Notes under the pieces: generated by a model
Databases searched by the model: none
What the model was told of the DNA's origin: nothing
The model's input: only the letters and a program-made list of their open reading frames with translations
Source: LMUY01 sp965199105
GTDB lineage: Bacteria > Pseudomonadota > Alphaproteobacteria > Acetobacterales > Acetobacteraceae
Assembly (NCBI GenBank): GCA_965199105.1
Contig: CBDAQO010000002.1
Span: 434,001 to 498,000, forward strand
DNA: 64,000 nt
Reading direction: 5' to 3'
Made by a program: the position numbers and the translations under genes
Shown: in pieces, positions 8,231 through 15,572 of the stretch
Layout: each line of letters opens with the position of its first letter
Position numbering within the stretch: position 1 is the stretch's first letter

Positions 8231-8845
8231 TCAGCTCGCGCGCACCGCCGCCAGCCCGAGTGCCGCGCCGAACAGGCAGCCGCCGCTGACCCGGTTGCGC
8301 GCCCGGGCATGCCGTGCCAGCAGGGAGCGCGCCCGCGCCGCCAACAGCGCCCAGCCACTGTCGATGGTGGCCGCCACCGCCACGAACGTGACGCCGAGCA
8401 AGGCCATCTGCCCCAGCACCGGTCGCCCCGGCACGATGAACTGGGGCAGGAACGCGCTGTAGAAAAACAGCGTCTTGGGATTGCAGAGGGAGACCAGCGC
8501 CGCGCGGCGCACCATCGCCACCATGTCTCGGGGTTGCGGCCCGATCGCGGTCAGGTCAGCCGCCGGCGCGCGCCATTGCTGCCAGCCGAGGTAGAGCAGG
8601 TAGGCCACGCCGAGCCACCGCACCCAGCCCAGCAGCCAGCCGACCGCGCCGAGGAACTCCGCCAGCCCGACCGCCACCAGGCTGAGCTGCACCACCTGGG
8701 CCGACAACGTGCCGGCGACCGTCAGCAGGCCGAAGCGCGCGCCGTGCCCCACGCTGTTGGCGACGATCAGCGCCACGTTGGGCCCCGGGATCAGCATCAG
8801 CACGACGACGGAGGCGACGAAGGCGAGATAGAGCTGGCTGGACAT
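8231..8845 (-). CDS. LysE/RhtB family amino-acid exporter
   Basis: A 204-residue inner-membrane protein with about six hydrophobic helices and the LysE signature near the N-terminus (LMLIPGPNVALIVANSVGHG). The central motif SLCNPKTLFFYSAFLPQFI is the second family landmark. Members export amino acids or related metabolites; the substrate cannot be predicted. The start at 8845 is the first methionine that gives the canonical N-terminus; the longer frame upstream belongs to other genes. The pentapeptide-repeat gene follows immediately. Confidence 0.92.
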   Translation of the reverse strand: MSSQLYLAFVASVVVLMLIPGPNVALIVANSVGHGARFGLLTVAGTLSAQVVQLSLVAVGLAEFLGAVGWLLGWVRWLGVAYLLYLGWQQWRAPAADLTAIGPQPRDMVAMVRRAALVSLCNPKTLFFYSAFLPQFIVPGRPVLGQMALLGVTFVAVAATIDSGWALLAARARSLLARHARARNRVSGGCLFGAALGLAAVRAS

Positions 8846-8868
8846 GGCGGGACTCCCCCGCCGCCGGG

Positions 8869-9516
8869 TTACTCCCGCACCAGCACCCGGTCCACCAGAA
8901 ACGAGCTCAACCCGGCGGCCACGAAATCGCGCCGCAGCGCCGCCTCGTCGTAGCCGTGCTCCACCCAGTCCAGGAACGGCCGCCGCCCCTCGGCCTCGGT
9001 GGCATAGCGGATGAAGAAGGCGTCCAGGATGCCGGTGCGCGAGCGGCTCCAATGGCCGAAGCGCCAGGAAAGCTGGGCGAGCGCGTCGGCGCTGGTGCCG
9101 CCCTCGAACAGGATCGCCAAGCCCGCCGCCAGCCCGGCCCGATCCGCGCCCGACTTGCAATGCATCAACGCCGGCGCCTCGAGGCTGCGATACAGCCCGG
9201 CGAAGCGCAGGATGCGGTCCCGATGCGGCGCTCCGCGGCTCTCGAACGCCATGTCGACATGGTGCAACCCCAGCTCCGCCGCGGCATTGCGCGACAGCGC
9301 GTCCGACCCGCATTGGCGATGGCCGCGCAGGTTGATCAGCGTGCGCAGCCCGTATCGCCGCTTGGCCGCCGCCAGCCGCGACGGCGTGGGGTGGTTGGAG
9401 CGATAGAGCTTGCCCGGCACCACCTCCGCCAGGTTGTCCCACAGCACGCGGAACACGGCGTGGTCCACCAGCAGCGAGTCGCGCCATGCCGCAGCCCGGC
9501 CGCTCGGGCGCGACAT
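8869..9516 (-). CDS. Tyrosine/dual-specificity phosphatase-like protein
   Basis: A 215-residue protein with the cysteine-phosphatase P-loop HCKSGADRAG (nucleophile C120, arginine R126) and an upstream acid/strand region, KLYRSNHPTPSRL and TLINLRG, typical of the DSP-PTPase family. It lacks a signal peptide and is probably cytosolic. The true start is unsure: ATG at 9516 is used here, while ATG at 9534 and TTG at 9570 are in frame upstream and none has a well-spaced Shine-Dalgarno. It is divergent from the acyl-CoA-dehydrogenase-like gene at 9611 and next to the sugar-modification set, but no functional tie can be shown. Confidence 0.85.
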   Translation of the reverse strand: MSRPSGRAAAWRDSLLVDHAVFRVLWDNLAEVVPGKLYRSNHPTPSRLAAAKRRYGLRTLINLRGHRQCGSDALSRNAAAELGLHHVDMAFESRGAPHRDRILRFAGLYRSLEAPALMHCKSGADRAGLAAGLAILFEGGTSADALAQLSWRFGHWSRSRTGILDAFFIRYATEAEGRRPFLDWVEHGYDEAALRRDFVAAGLSSFLVDRVLVRE

Positions 9517-9610
9517 ATCTCCGTTGAATGCCATTACTGAAGTAGTAACGGCATTTCGCCCCGGGACCAAGGTGGGGGCAACTCAGTCCCGCCTGGCCGG
9601 TTGTGCCCGC

Positions 9611-10687
9611 ATGGACCCATCCGCCCTGCTGGAGCGCCTGCACGACTGCGCCCCCCGCCTGCAGCAGCGCGCCGCCGGGCTGGACGAGGCCGCCGCGTTC
9701 CCCGAGCAGGATCTGGCCGAGCTGCGCGCCGCCGGGTTGCTGCAGGCGCCCGTACCGCGCGCGCTGGGCGGCCTTGGCCTTGGCACCAGCCCGGCGGCGG
9801 CGGGCCTCGCGCTGGCAACCTTCCGCCTGCTCGGCCGCGGCAACCTCGCGCTGGGCCGCCTGGTGGAGGCGCATGTCAACGCCATCCGCCTCGTGGTTCG
9901 CTACGGGGACGACGCGCTGCAGCGCCGGGCGGCGGCGGACGCGGCGGACGGCCACCTGGTGGCGCTCTGGGTGACGGACCCATCCCAAGGCGGCCTGGTC
10001 GCGGCGGGCAACCGGCTGGAGGGCGCCAAGCAGTTCTGCTCCGCCGCCGGCCACGCCACCCGCGCCGTCGTCACCGCCACCGACCGGCTTGGCGACACCC
10101 GGCTGGTCTATGCCGACGTCACCAACGCCTGCCGCGCCACCCCGCTGCCCGGCGGCCTGGCGGGGATGCGCGCCGCCACCACCGGGCAGGTCGCGTTCAG
10201 CGGCGCGGCGGGCACGGTGTTCGGCGGCCCCGGCGACTACCTGCGCGAGCCGGACCTGTCCTGCGGCGCGTGGCGCACCTCGGCGGTGACGTTGGGCGGG
10301 CTGGAGGCGCTGGCGGAGCAGGTCGGCCAGCAACTGCGTGCCCGCGGCCGCGATGGGGACCCGCACCAGCAGGCGCGCCTGGGCCAGGTGCTGATCGCCA
10401 CCGAGACGGCCCGGCTCTGGATGGAGGCCGCCGCGCCGCAAGCCGAAGCCGCCACCGCCGGTGCCGCCGCCATCGCCTATGTCGGCCTGGCGCGGCTGGC
10501 GGTGGAGCGCGCTACGCTGGACGTGATCGAGCTGGCGCAGCGTAGCCTGGGGGTCGCCGCCGTGATGCGCGGTAACCCGGTGGAGCGTATTTCCCGCGAC
10601 CTCGCCGCCTATTTGCGTCAACCCGCCGCCGACATGGTGCTGACCGAGGCGGCGGCCCACGCGCTGCGGCAGGCGGCGCCGCAATGA
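9611..10687 (+). CDS. Acyl-CoA dehydrogenase-fold flavoprotein lacking the usual catalytic segment
   Basis: A 358-residue protein with the acyl-CoA dehydrogenase layout: an N-terminal helical domain with LPRALGGLG-like PVPRALGGLGLG, a central beta domain (ALWVTDPSQGG, LEGAKQFCSAAGHATRAVVT) and a C-terminal helical domain ending VERISRDLAAYLRQPAADM. The C-terminal EGTxE region that supplies the catalytic glutamate in classical dehydrogenases is absent. That fits flavin monooxygenases of the same fold, such as the DszC/HpaB and sugar nitrososynthase groups, but it could also be a dehydrogenase with a displaced base. It overlaps the next gene by ATGA and heads a cluster with PIG-L, methyltransferase and glycosyltransferase genes. 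Confidence 0.82.
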   Translation: MDPSALLERLHDCAPRLQQRAAGLDEAAAFPEQDLAELRAAGLLQAPVPRALGGLGLGTSPAAAGLALATFRLLGRGNLALGRLVEAHVNAIRLVVRYGDDALQRRAAADAADGHLVALWVTDPSQGGLVAAGNRLEGAKQFCSAAGHATRAVVTATDRLGDTRLVYADVTNACRATPLPGGLAGMRAATTGQVAFSGAAGTVFGGPGDYLREPDLSCGAWRTSAVTLGGLEALAEQVGQQLRARGRDGDPHQQARLGQVLIATETARLWMEAAAPQAEAATAGAAAIAYVGLARLAVERATLDVIELAQRSLGVAAVMRGNPVERISRDLAAYLRQPAADMVLTEAAAHALRQAAPQ

Positions 10688-11412
10688 CGACCGTGGGAGC
10701 CCTGCTCGCCGACCCCAGCCGCTGGCCCGAGGCGACGCTCGCCACCATCACGCAAGGGGCCGCCATGGTGCTGGCGCCGCATCCGGACGATGAGAGCCTG
10801 GGCTGCGGCGGCCTGATCGCGGCATCCTGCGATGCCGGGCAGCCACCCTTGCTGGTGATGCTGACCGACGGCGCCGGGTCGCACCCGAACTCGCGCAGCC
10901 ATCCGGCCGAGCGGCTGCGGGCGCTGCGCGAGGCCGAGACGCTGGCCGCCGCCGCCTGCCTCGGCCTGGCGGCAGAGCGCGTGGTGTTCCTGCGCCACCC
11001 CGATACCGCGGCCCCCACCGAAGGCCCCGCGCTCGCCGCCGCTGCGGCCACGGTGGCAAGCCTGCTCCGCCGCCATGGCTGCCGCAGCCTGCTTGCCCCC
11101 TGGCGCCACGACCCGCATTGCGACCACGAAGCCGCCGCCCGCATCGCCGACCTGGCCGCCGCCAGCGCGCAGGTGCCGCTGTGGTCCTACCCGGTGTGGG
11201 GCCGCACGCTGCCGGCGGACACCGCGGTCGCGGCGGCGAGCGGCGTGCGGCTGGACACCGCGCGGTGGCAGGCCGCCAAGCGCCGCGCCATCCGCAGCCA
11301 CCGCTCGCAATGGGACGGGCTGATCACCGACGACGCGGCAGGCTTCCAGATGCAGCCCGCGTTCATGGCGCTGTTCGACACGCCCCACGAGCTCTACTTG
11401 AGCGCCGCATGA
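10684..11412 (+). CDS. PIG-L (LmbE-like) family deacetylase
   Basis: A 242-residue zinc-dependent N-deacetylase fold. The metal motif is APHPDDES (H33, D35, D36) and the second metal/histidine motif is PHCDHEAAA (H145, D147, H148). Characterised relatives remove an acetyl group from N-acetylglucosamine-linked lipids, mycothiol or bacillithiol precursors, or antibiotic sugars. Start and stop overlap the neighbours on both sides (ATGA at 10684 and ATGA at 11409), so it is translated as part of a three-gene unit. The linked NodS-like methyltransferase and glycosyltransferase point to an amino-sugar substrate, which is inference. Confidence 0.9.
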   Translation: MTTVGALLADPSRWPEATLATITQGAAMVLAPHPDDESLGCGGLIAASCDAGQPPLLVMLTDGAGSHPNSRSHPAERLRALREAETLAAAACLGLAAERVVFLRHPDTAAPTEGPALAAAAATVASLLRRHGCRSLLAPWRHDPHCDHEAAARIADLAAASAQVPLWSYPVWGRTLPADTAVAAASGVRLDTARWQAAKRRAIRSHRSQWDGLITDDAAGFQMQPAFMALFDTPHELYLSAA

Positions 11413-11996
11413 CCCGGCGCCGCAACACCATCGCGCCCGACTACTTCGAAGCGCTCTACGCCGCCGACCCCGACCCATGGCGCTTCGCCACCAGCGACTA
11501 CGAGCGCGACAAATACGCTGCCAGCCTGGCCGCCCTGCCCGCCGGCGGGTTTGGCGCCGCACTGGAAGTCGGCTGCTCGATCGGCGTGTTCACCCGGCAA
11601 CTGGCACCACGCTGCAAGACCCTGCTCGCCATCGACGTGGCCGAGGGGGCGCTGGCCCAGGCCCGCGCGCGTTGCCCCGGCGTGCGGTTCGAGCGTCGCG
11701 CCGTGCCCGAGCAATGGCCGCCGGACCGGTTCGACCTCATCGTGTTCTCCGAGGTGCTCTACTACCTTGACGCCGCCGCCCTCGCCGCCACCGCGGCCCA
11801 TGCTTTGGCCGCGCTCGAGCCCGGCGGCAGCCTGCTGCTGGTGCACTATCTGGGCGGCACCGACTACCCGCTGACCGGCGACCAGGCCGCCGACGGCTTC
11901 ATCGCAGCGACAGGGCTTGCTCCAGCCTTTCAGCGGCGGGAGCCACTCTACCGGCTGGATCGCCTGGATGCGTCTGCCGCAGCGACGCCACGATAG
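11409..11996 (+). CDS. NodS-like class I SAM-dependent methyltransferase
   Basis: A 195-residue methyltransferase. The N-terminal block YFEALYAADPDPWRFATSDY, ending in ERDKY by residue 35, is characteristic of the NodS family. Motif I is EVGCSIGVF (53-61); the acidic SAM-ribose residue follows in LAIDVAEG, and the post-motif is FDLIVFSEVLYYL. NodS itself N-methylates the free amine of the terminal glucosamine in Nod factors; this relative follows a deacetylase that could expose such an amine. It overlaps the deacetylase gene by ATGA, and its 3-prime end overlaps the converging glycosyltransferase gene by 98 bases. Confidence 0.88.
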   Translation: MTRRRNTIAPDYFEALYAADPDPWRFATSDYERDKYAASLAALPAGGFGAALEVGCSIGVFTRQLAPRCKTLLAIDVAEGALAQARARCPGVRFERRAVPEQWPPDRFDLIVFSEVLYYLDAAALAATAAHALAALEPGGSLLLVHYLGGTDYPLTGDQAADGFIAATGLAPAFQRREPLYRLDRLDASAAATPR

Positions 11997-13026
11997 CGTT
12001 CGCCTCCGCCATGTGGCGAGCGAGGTCCGCCACCGACACGAGCCGCCGGCGCAACGCCGGGGCGGCCGCCGTCACCGCCTCCCAGGCGGCGCCGAACGTG
12101 GCCGTCGCCAGCAGCGGTGGCAGCGCGGCGGCCGGCAGCCCAAGCGCCCGGGCCAGGCCGTCGAGGTCGACCGCCGGGTTGCCAAACGCCCGGCGCAGCG
12201 CCGACCGGCACCAGGCCCGGCGCGCACAATCGGCCGCCGGCTCCAACCGATCGTCGAGGAACTGGTCGGGCGTGCTGAGCCGACGACGGATGGTCTCCGC
12301 CATGCCGCCCTTGCTGCGCCCCAGCACCCGGCCCGACACCGTCAAATGCACCTCGGGGGCATGCCGCAGCCGCGCGTCGACCCGGCGCAGCGCCGCGATG
12401 AAGGCGCGGTCCTCTCCGGTGGGAATGTCCGGAACGCCGCCGCTGCGGCCATACGCCGCCGCGGTGACAGCGATGCTGGCGCCGGAGTGCTGGGTGTGGC
12501 GCGGCATCGGGTCCGCCGGGTCAGGGTCGAGCCGGCCGTGGATTTCGTCGCACAGCGCGTCGTAGGCGCATTCCCGGGCGTCGTCCTCGTGCAGCTTGGC
12601 CGGGATTTGACCCCATTCGATCGGGTGCAACTCCACCCAACCCGCCACCACGTCGGCGCCATGCCGGATGGCCTGCAGGTTGGCGCCAACCCAGTCTGGG
12701 TCCGCCAGGCCGTCGGCGTCGGTGGTCAGCAGCACGCCATCCGGGCCCGCCAGTTCGGCCGCAATCTCCATCGCCACGCGCCTGGCATGGCCGGCATTGG
12801 CCTGCGCCGGATCGAAACGGCGCTCCACCACGTGCAGCCTTGTGTCACCATGCAGCCGGGTGATGCGCGCGATGGCGGCCGTCGCGTCGGTGCAGTTGTT
12901 GAGCAGCAGCACGATGTGGTCGGCCCGGGCGCCGGTTTGGGCGTCCAGCGCCTCCAGGCACGGCCCGATCCGATCCGCCTCGTCGCGGGCGGGGATGGCG
13001 ACGACGATGGGTCCGATGGCTTGCAT
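11899..13026 (-). CDS. Family 2 glycosyltransferase
   Basis: A 375-residue protein with a GT-A fold: the N-terminal PIVVAIPARDEADRIGPCLE strand-loop, LLLNNCTDAT, and the DxD-like motif TTDADG (D103, D105), with a downstream GEDRAFI acidic site. About 130 residues beyond the catalytic domain form a helical, arginine- and alanine-rich tail of unknown role. No membrane helix is seen. The start at 13026 is chosen because the preceding 25 codons, including a region close to the hairpin at 13101, have no family resemblance. It converges on the methyltransferase gene with a 98-bp overlap, a layout suggesting long-standing linkage. Confidence 0.87.
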   Translation of the reverse strand: MQAIGPIVVAIPARDEADRIGPCLEALDAQTGARADHIVLLLNNCTDATAAIARITRLHGDTRLHVVERRFDPAQANAGHARRVAMEIAAELAGPDGVLLTTDADGLADPDWVGANLQAIRHGADVVAGWVELHPIEWGQIPAKLHEDDARECAYDALCDEIHGRLDPDPADPMPRHTQHSGASIAVTAAAYGRSGGVPDIPTGEDRAFIAALRRVDARLRHAPEVHLTVSGRVLGRSKGGMAETIRRRLSTPDQFLDDRLEPAADCARRAWCRSALRRAFGNPAVDLDGLARALGLPAAALPPLLATATFGAAWEAVTAAAPALRRRLVSVADLARHMAEANAIVASLRQTHPGDPAGRVAPAAERLEQALSLR

Positions 13027-13100
13027 GCGCAAACCACGCGCGGCGCGCGGGGTGGTTGCTTGGTGTGTAAAGTTTTCTCGGCAGACGTCCCGAAAACACA

Positions 13101-13128
13101 AAGGGCCCCGGTTTGCACCGGGGCCCTT
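13101..13128 (-). terminator. Strong intrinsic terminator-like hairpin
   Basis: A perfect 12-bp GC-rich stem (13101-13112 against 13117-13128) with the loop TTGC. Read on the minus strand it is followed by TGTGTTTTC, a better U-rich tail than on the plus strand (CCATT). It lies between the tiny ORF at 13165-13236 and the glycosyltransferase start at 13026, so it could end a short transcript or act as an attenuator of the glycosyltransferase gene. Confidence 0.7.
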
Positions 13129-13164
13129 CCATTGCCGGACGGTCTACCCGCCAGCGCTGGTCCG

Positions 13165-13236
13165 CTAGCCTAGAGCGAGCTCCAAGGCGCGTGTCCAGGT
13201 GGCAACGGTAAACTGAGCGATCTGACAATGAGACAC
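13165..13236 (-). CDS. Candidate 23-residue leader or small peptide
   Basis: A GTG-started ORF encoding MSHCQIAQFTVATWTRALEL plus ALG and then TAG. Its support is the ribosome-binding site GAAAGGAGGTGATCCA, which ends directly at the GTG and complements the 3-prime end of 16S rRNA almost perfectly, with 7 bases between GGAGG and the start. A strong terminator hairpin follows 37 bases after the stop. The peptide has no run of one amino acid, so a classical amino-acid attenuator is not evident. It lacks the conserved Glu and Tyr of PqqA. It could be a leader peptide for the downstream glycosyltransferase or a free-standing small gene. Confidence 0.45.
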   Translation of the reverse strand: MSHCQIAQFTVATWTRALELALG

Positions 13237-13252
13237 TGGATCACCTCCTTTC
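13237..13252 (-). promoter_or_regulatory. Extended Shine-Dalgarno sequence
   Basis: On the minus strand the bases GAAAGGAGGTGATCCA match the complement of the 16S rRNA tail over about 14 positions, far longer than any other ribosome-binding site in the window. It ends immediately before the GTG at 13236. The plus-strand reading looks like a 16S 3-prime end (TGGATCACCTCCTTTC), but no other 16S sequence flanks it. Confidence 0.6.
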
Positions 13253-13397
13253 AGTAAGTTGAGACGCCTACATGGCGGGCCGCACCGTTTTGGGCAAGGC
13301 CTGACCGCGCGCGCGACGCTCGCCCGCCGGCCGCACCACGGCTGGACAGAGCCCGGACCGCGCAGCGATGATGCGCCACACTCGTCAGGTAGCCCCC

Positions 13398-14039
13398 ATG
13401 CAGTTCGACTTCGCCGCCATTCCCGGCCGGGAGCGCTACAAGCTCATGGTCTCCACCGTCGTCCCCCGCCCGATCGCCTGGGTGGTGACGCAATCCGCCG
13501 CGGGCGTGGTGAACGCGGCGCCGTATTCCTTCTTCAACGCCATCTCGGGCGAGCCGCCGTTGCTGATCGTCAGCATCGACGGGCGGGACGGCGGTGGCCC
13601 CAAGGACAGCGCCGCCAACATCCGCGCCAGCAGCCAATTCGTGGTCTGCATGGTGAGCGAGGCGATGGCGCAGTCCATGGTCGTGACCGCGATCGACTTC
13701 AGCCCCGCCGTCAGCGAGGTGGCGGAGGCCGGCCTGGCCACAACCGCCTCCACTTGGGTCACCCCGCCGCGTCTGACCGACAGCCCGGTCGCCTTCGAGT
13801 GCGAGCGGTTCCAGACGCTGGAGCTGCCCGGCGAGCGGGACCTGGTGATCGGCCGCATCCTGGGCATGCACGTGGCGGATGAGGCGGTGATGGACCCGGC
13901 GCGCCACTACATCGACACCGGCAAGCTCGGCCTGGTCGGGCGTATGCATGGCGGCGGCTGGTACACCCGCACGGCCGATTTGTTCGAGCTGCCGCGCATT
14001 CCGGTGAACGACTGGCAGCGCCCCGACCCCAAACCGTGA
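13398..14039 (+). CDS. Flavin reductase family protein
   Basis: A 213-residue FMN-binding split-barrel protein of the flavin reductase-like family. Typical segments are KLMVSTVVPRPIAWV at the N-terminus, NAAPYSFFNAISGEPPLL, and the later FECERFQTLEL followed by IGRILGMHV. Members reduce flavin with NAD(P)H for a partner monooxygenase or bind FMN for other chemistry. ATG at 13398 is chosen; the in-frame upstream start gives ten unrelated residues. Its stop overlaps the MFS transporter start (GTGA). Because it sits near the acyl-CoA-dehydrogenase-fold gene, it could supply reduced flavin to that protein if the latter is a monooxygenase, but this is speculative. Confidence 0.88.
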   Translation: MQFDFAAIPGRERYKLMVSTVVPRPIAWVVTQSAAGVVNAAPYSFFNAISGEPPLLIVSIDGRDGGGPKDSAANIRASSQFVVCMVSEAMAQSMVVTAIDFSPAVSEVAEAGLATTASTWVTPPRLTDSPVAFECERFQTLELPGERDLVIGRILGMHVADEAVMDPARHYIDTGKLGLVGRMHGGGWYTRTADLFELPRIPVNDWQRPDPKP

Positions 14040-15364
14040 TCAGCGCCCCCCTGCTGCTGCGCCCGCTGGCGGTCCGCCGGGTCAGCTTGTTGTGGGGCGG
14101 GCTCACGCTGTCGGCGGTGGGGGACCAGTTCTATGCGGTGGCGCTGGTGTGGGTGGCGGTGCGCGCATTCGGCCCCGCCGCCGGCTACCTCGCGGCGTTG
14201 CAGGCGGCCTGTGGACTGGCGGCGTCGCTGCTGGTGGGGCGCTGGGCCGACCATTGGGAGCAAGGCCGGGCCCTGTTCGGCGCCGACATCGCGCGCGCCG
14301 CCGTGCTCCTGCTGCTGGTCGGCTGGTGGCTGGCGGCAGGCGCGCCACCGACGGCGGGCCTGGCGCTCGCCATCGTGGTGCTGGCGCTGGGCGAGGCGGT
14401 GTTCGACCCGGCGTTGGCCGCGACCCTCCCTGTACTGCTGCCCCACCCCCGGCTGCTGCCGGCGGCCAACGCGCTGTTCGACACCACCGACCGCTCGGCC
14501 CGGCTGGTCGGGCCTGGCCTAGTCGCGCTGCTGGCCGCCACCGTGCCGATGGTGCATTTCTTCACCCTGGATGCCGCCAGCTTCCTGCTCTCGGCCGCGG
14601 CGGTGTTGGCGCTGGGCCGGGTCCGCGTGGCGCAAGCGCGGATGCCAACTTCGCTGCTGCAAGGCCCGGGCCATGTGCAAGGGCTGGGCCATGTGCAAGG
14701 GCTGGGCCATGTGCAAGGGCTGGGCCATGTGCAAGGGCTGGGCCATGTGCAAGGGCTGGGCCATGGCTTCGCCGTGCTGCGGCGGCATCGCCTGTTGTGG
14801 TCGATCCTGCTGTGCAAGAGCGGCGCCGGCAGCTTCTGGTACGTGGCCTACTACCTCGCCTTGCCGCTGGCGATCGAACACGCCCAGATCGCCGGGCCGG
14901 GCGGCACGGGGTTGGGCACCTACGGCCTGGTGATTTCGGCCTATGGCTGCACCAACCTGGCCGCCACGCTGGTGGTGGGCAGCCGCGACCTGCCGGCCCA
15001 TCCCGGGCGCATGGTGTTCATCGGGCTGGTGATCAGCAGCCTCGGCACGGTGGGCCTGGCGTTCGGCGCGGCACTGGGGCTGCCGATGCTGATGGCCGCG
15101 GCGGCGTTCGGGGCCGTGGGCGGGCCGATGGGCGACATTCCAGCCGCCGTGTTGCGGCAGACCGAACTGGCGCCCGGCGACGTCGCCCCCGCCACCCGCG
15201 CCTTCATGGTGGTGCGGTTCGGTGGCACCCTGGTGGCCATGCTGGTGGCGCCTGCCTTGGCCCGCCTGGCCGGCGCCTCGGCCTTGCTGCTGCTCTGCGG
15301 CGCCGTGCCGGTCGCGTTCGCTGCCATTGGCCTGGCGCGGCACTGGAATGACGCGAAGGCGTGA
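14036..15364 (+). CDS. MFS transporter with an in-frame tandem repeat
   Basis: A 442-residue major facilitator of the MFS_3/enterobactin-exporter-like type with about twelve hydrophobic helices (SLLWGGLTLSAVGDQFYAVA at the N-terminus). The start is GTG at 14036 in a GTGA overlap with the flavin reductase stop. The cytoplasmic loop between helices 6 and 7 contains five identical HVQGLG repeats (about residues 212-241) encoded by an 18-bp tandem repeat. Such a run is unusual in a transporter and looks like recent repeat expansion; unit changes would keep the frame. The substrate is unknown. Confidence 0.88.
   Translation: MISAPLLLRPLAVRRVSLLWGGLTLSAVGDQFYAVALVWVAVRAFGPAAGYLAALQAACGLAASLLVGRWADHWEQGRALFGADIARAAVLLLLVGWWLAAGAPPTAGLALAIVVLALGEAVFDPALAATLPVLLPHPRLLPAANALFDTTDRSARLVGPGLVALLAATVPMVHFFTLDAASFLLSAAAVLALGRVRVAQARMPTSLLQGPGHVQGLGHVQGLGHVQGLGHVQGLGHVQGLGHGFAVLRRHRLLWSILLCKSGAGSFWYVAYYLALPLAIEHAQIAGPGGTGLGTYGLVISAYGCTNLAATLVVGSRDLPAHPGRMVFIGLVISSLGTVGLAFGAALGLPMLMAAAAFGAVGGPMGDIPAAVLRQTELAPGDVAPATRAFMVVRFGGTLVAMLVAPALARLAGASALLLLCGAVPVAFAAIGLARHWNDAKA
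14669..14758 (+). repeat. Five perfect 18-bp tandem repeats
   Basis: Five consecutive identical copies of GGCCATGTGCAAGGGCTG. A degenerate partial copy lies just before them and a truncated sixth copy (GGCCATG) just after. Each unit encodes six residues of the MFS transporter loop, so copy-number change alters length without a frameshift. Confidence 0.95.
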
Positions 15365-15374
15365 AAGGTTCGGC

Positions 15375-15478
15375 CAGAGCATGATCTCTTCGACCATGCT
15401 CTGCTTGACTGAGAAAAGAGCAGCTTCATCCGAGCCTTCGGATCGCGAAGCGACTCCGATTGCCCGGATGCTGCTCTG
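15375..15478. repeat. 104-bp palindromic repeat (copy A)
   Basis: Bounded by CAGAGC and GCTCTG, with inner dyads such as AGAGCATGATC facing ACCATGCTCT. Its reverse complement matches the element at 20521-20626 with only about eight differences, so the two are members of one dispersed family in opposite orientation. It occupies half of the 208-bp gap between the MFS transporter and the MpaB-like gene. The other half (15479-15572) shows no recognisable feature. Confidence 0.85.
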
Positions 15479-15572
15479 ACGCACCGCCCATCACGCCCGG
15501 AGGGGCTTCGCGCGCTGCAGATCGACACCATGTAGCCGCGATGACGGATCATCACCCAGCCTTCCGACGCTG

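Noticed and set aside
13165..13236. Possible pqqA gene
   Set aside because: The peptide lacks the conserved glutamate and tyrosine needed for PQQ formation, and no pqq genes are nearby.
13235..13252. Sequence identical to the 3-prime end of 16S rRNA
   Set aside because: Only about 16-18 bases match and the flanks lack any further rRNA sequence. On the opposite strand it is an ideal Shine-Dalgarno in front of a GTG.
14669..14758. CRISPR-like repeat array
   Set aside because: The units are contiguous without spacers and are in frame within a transporter gene.
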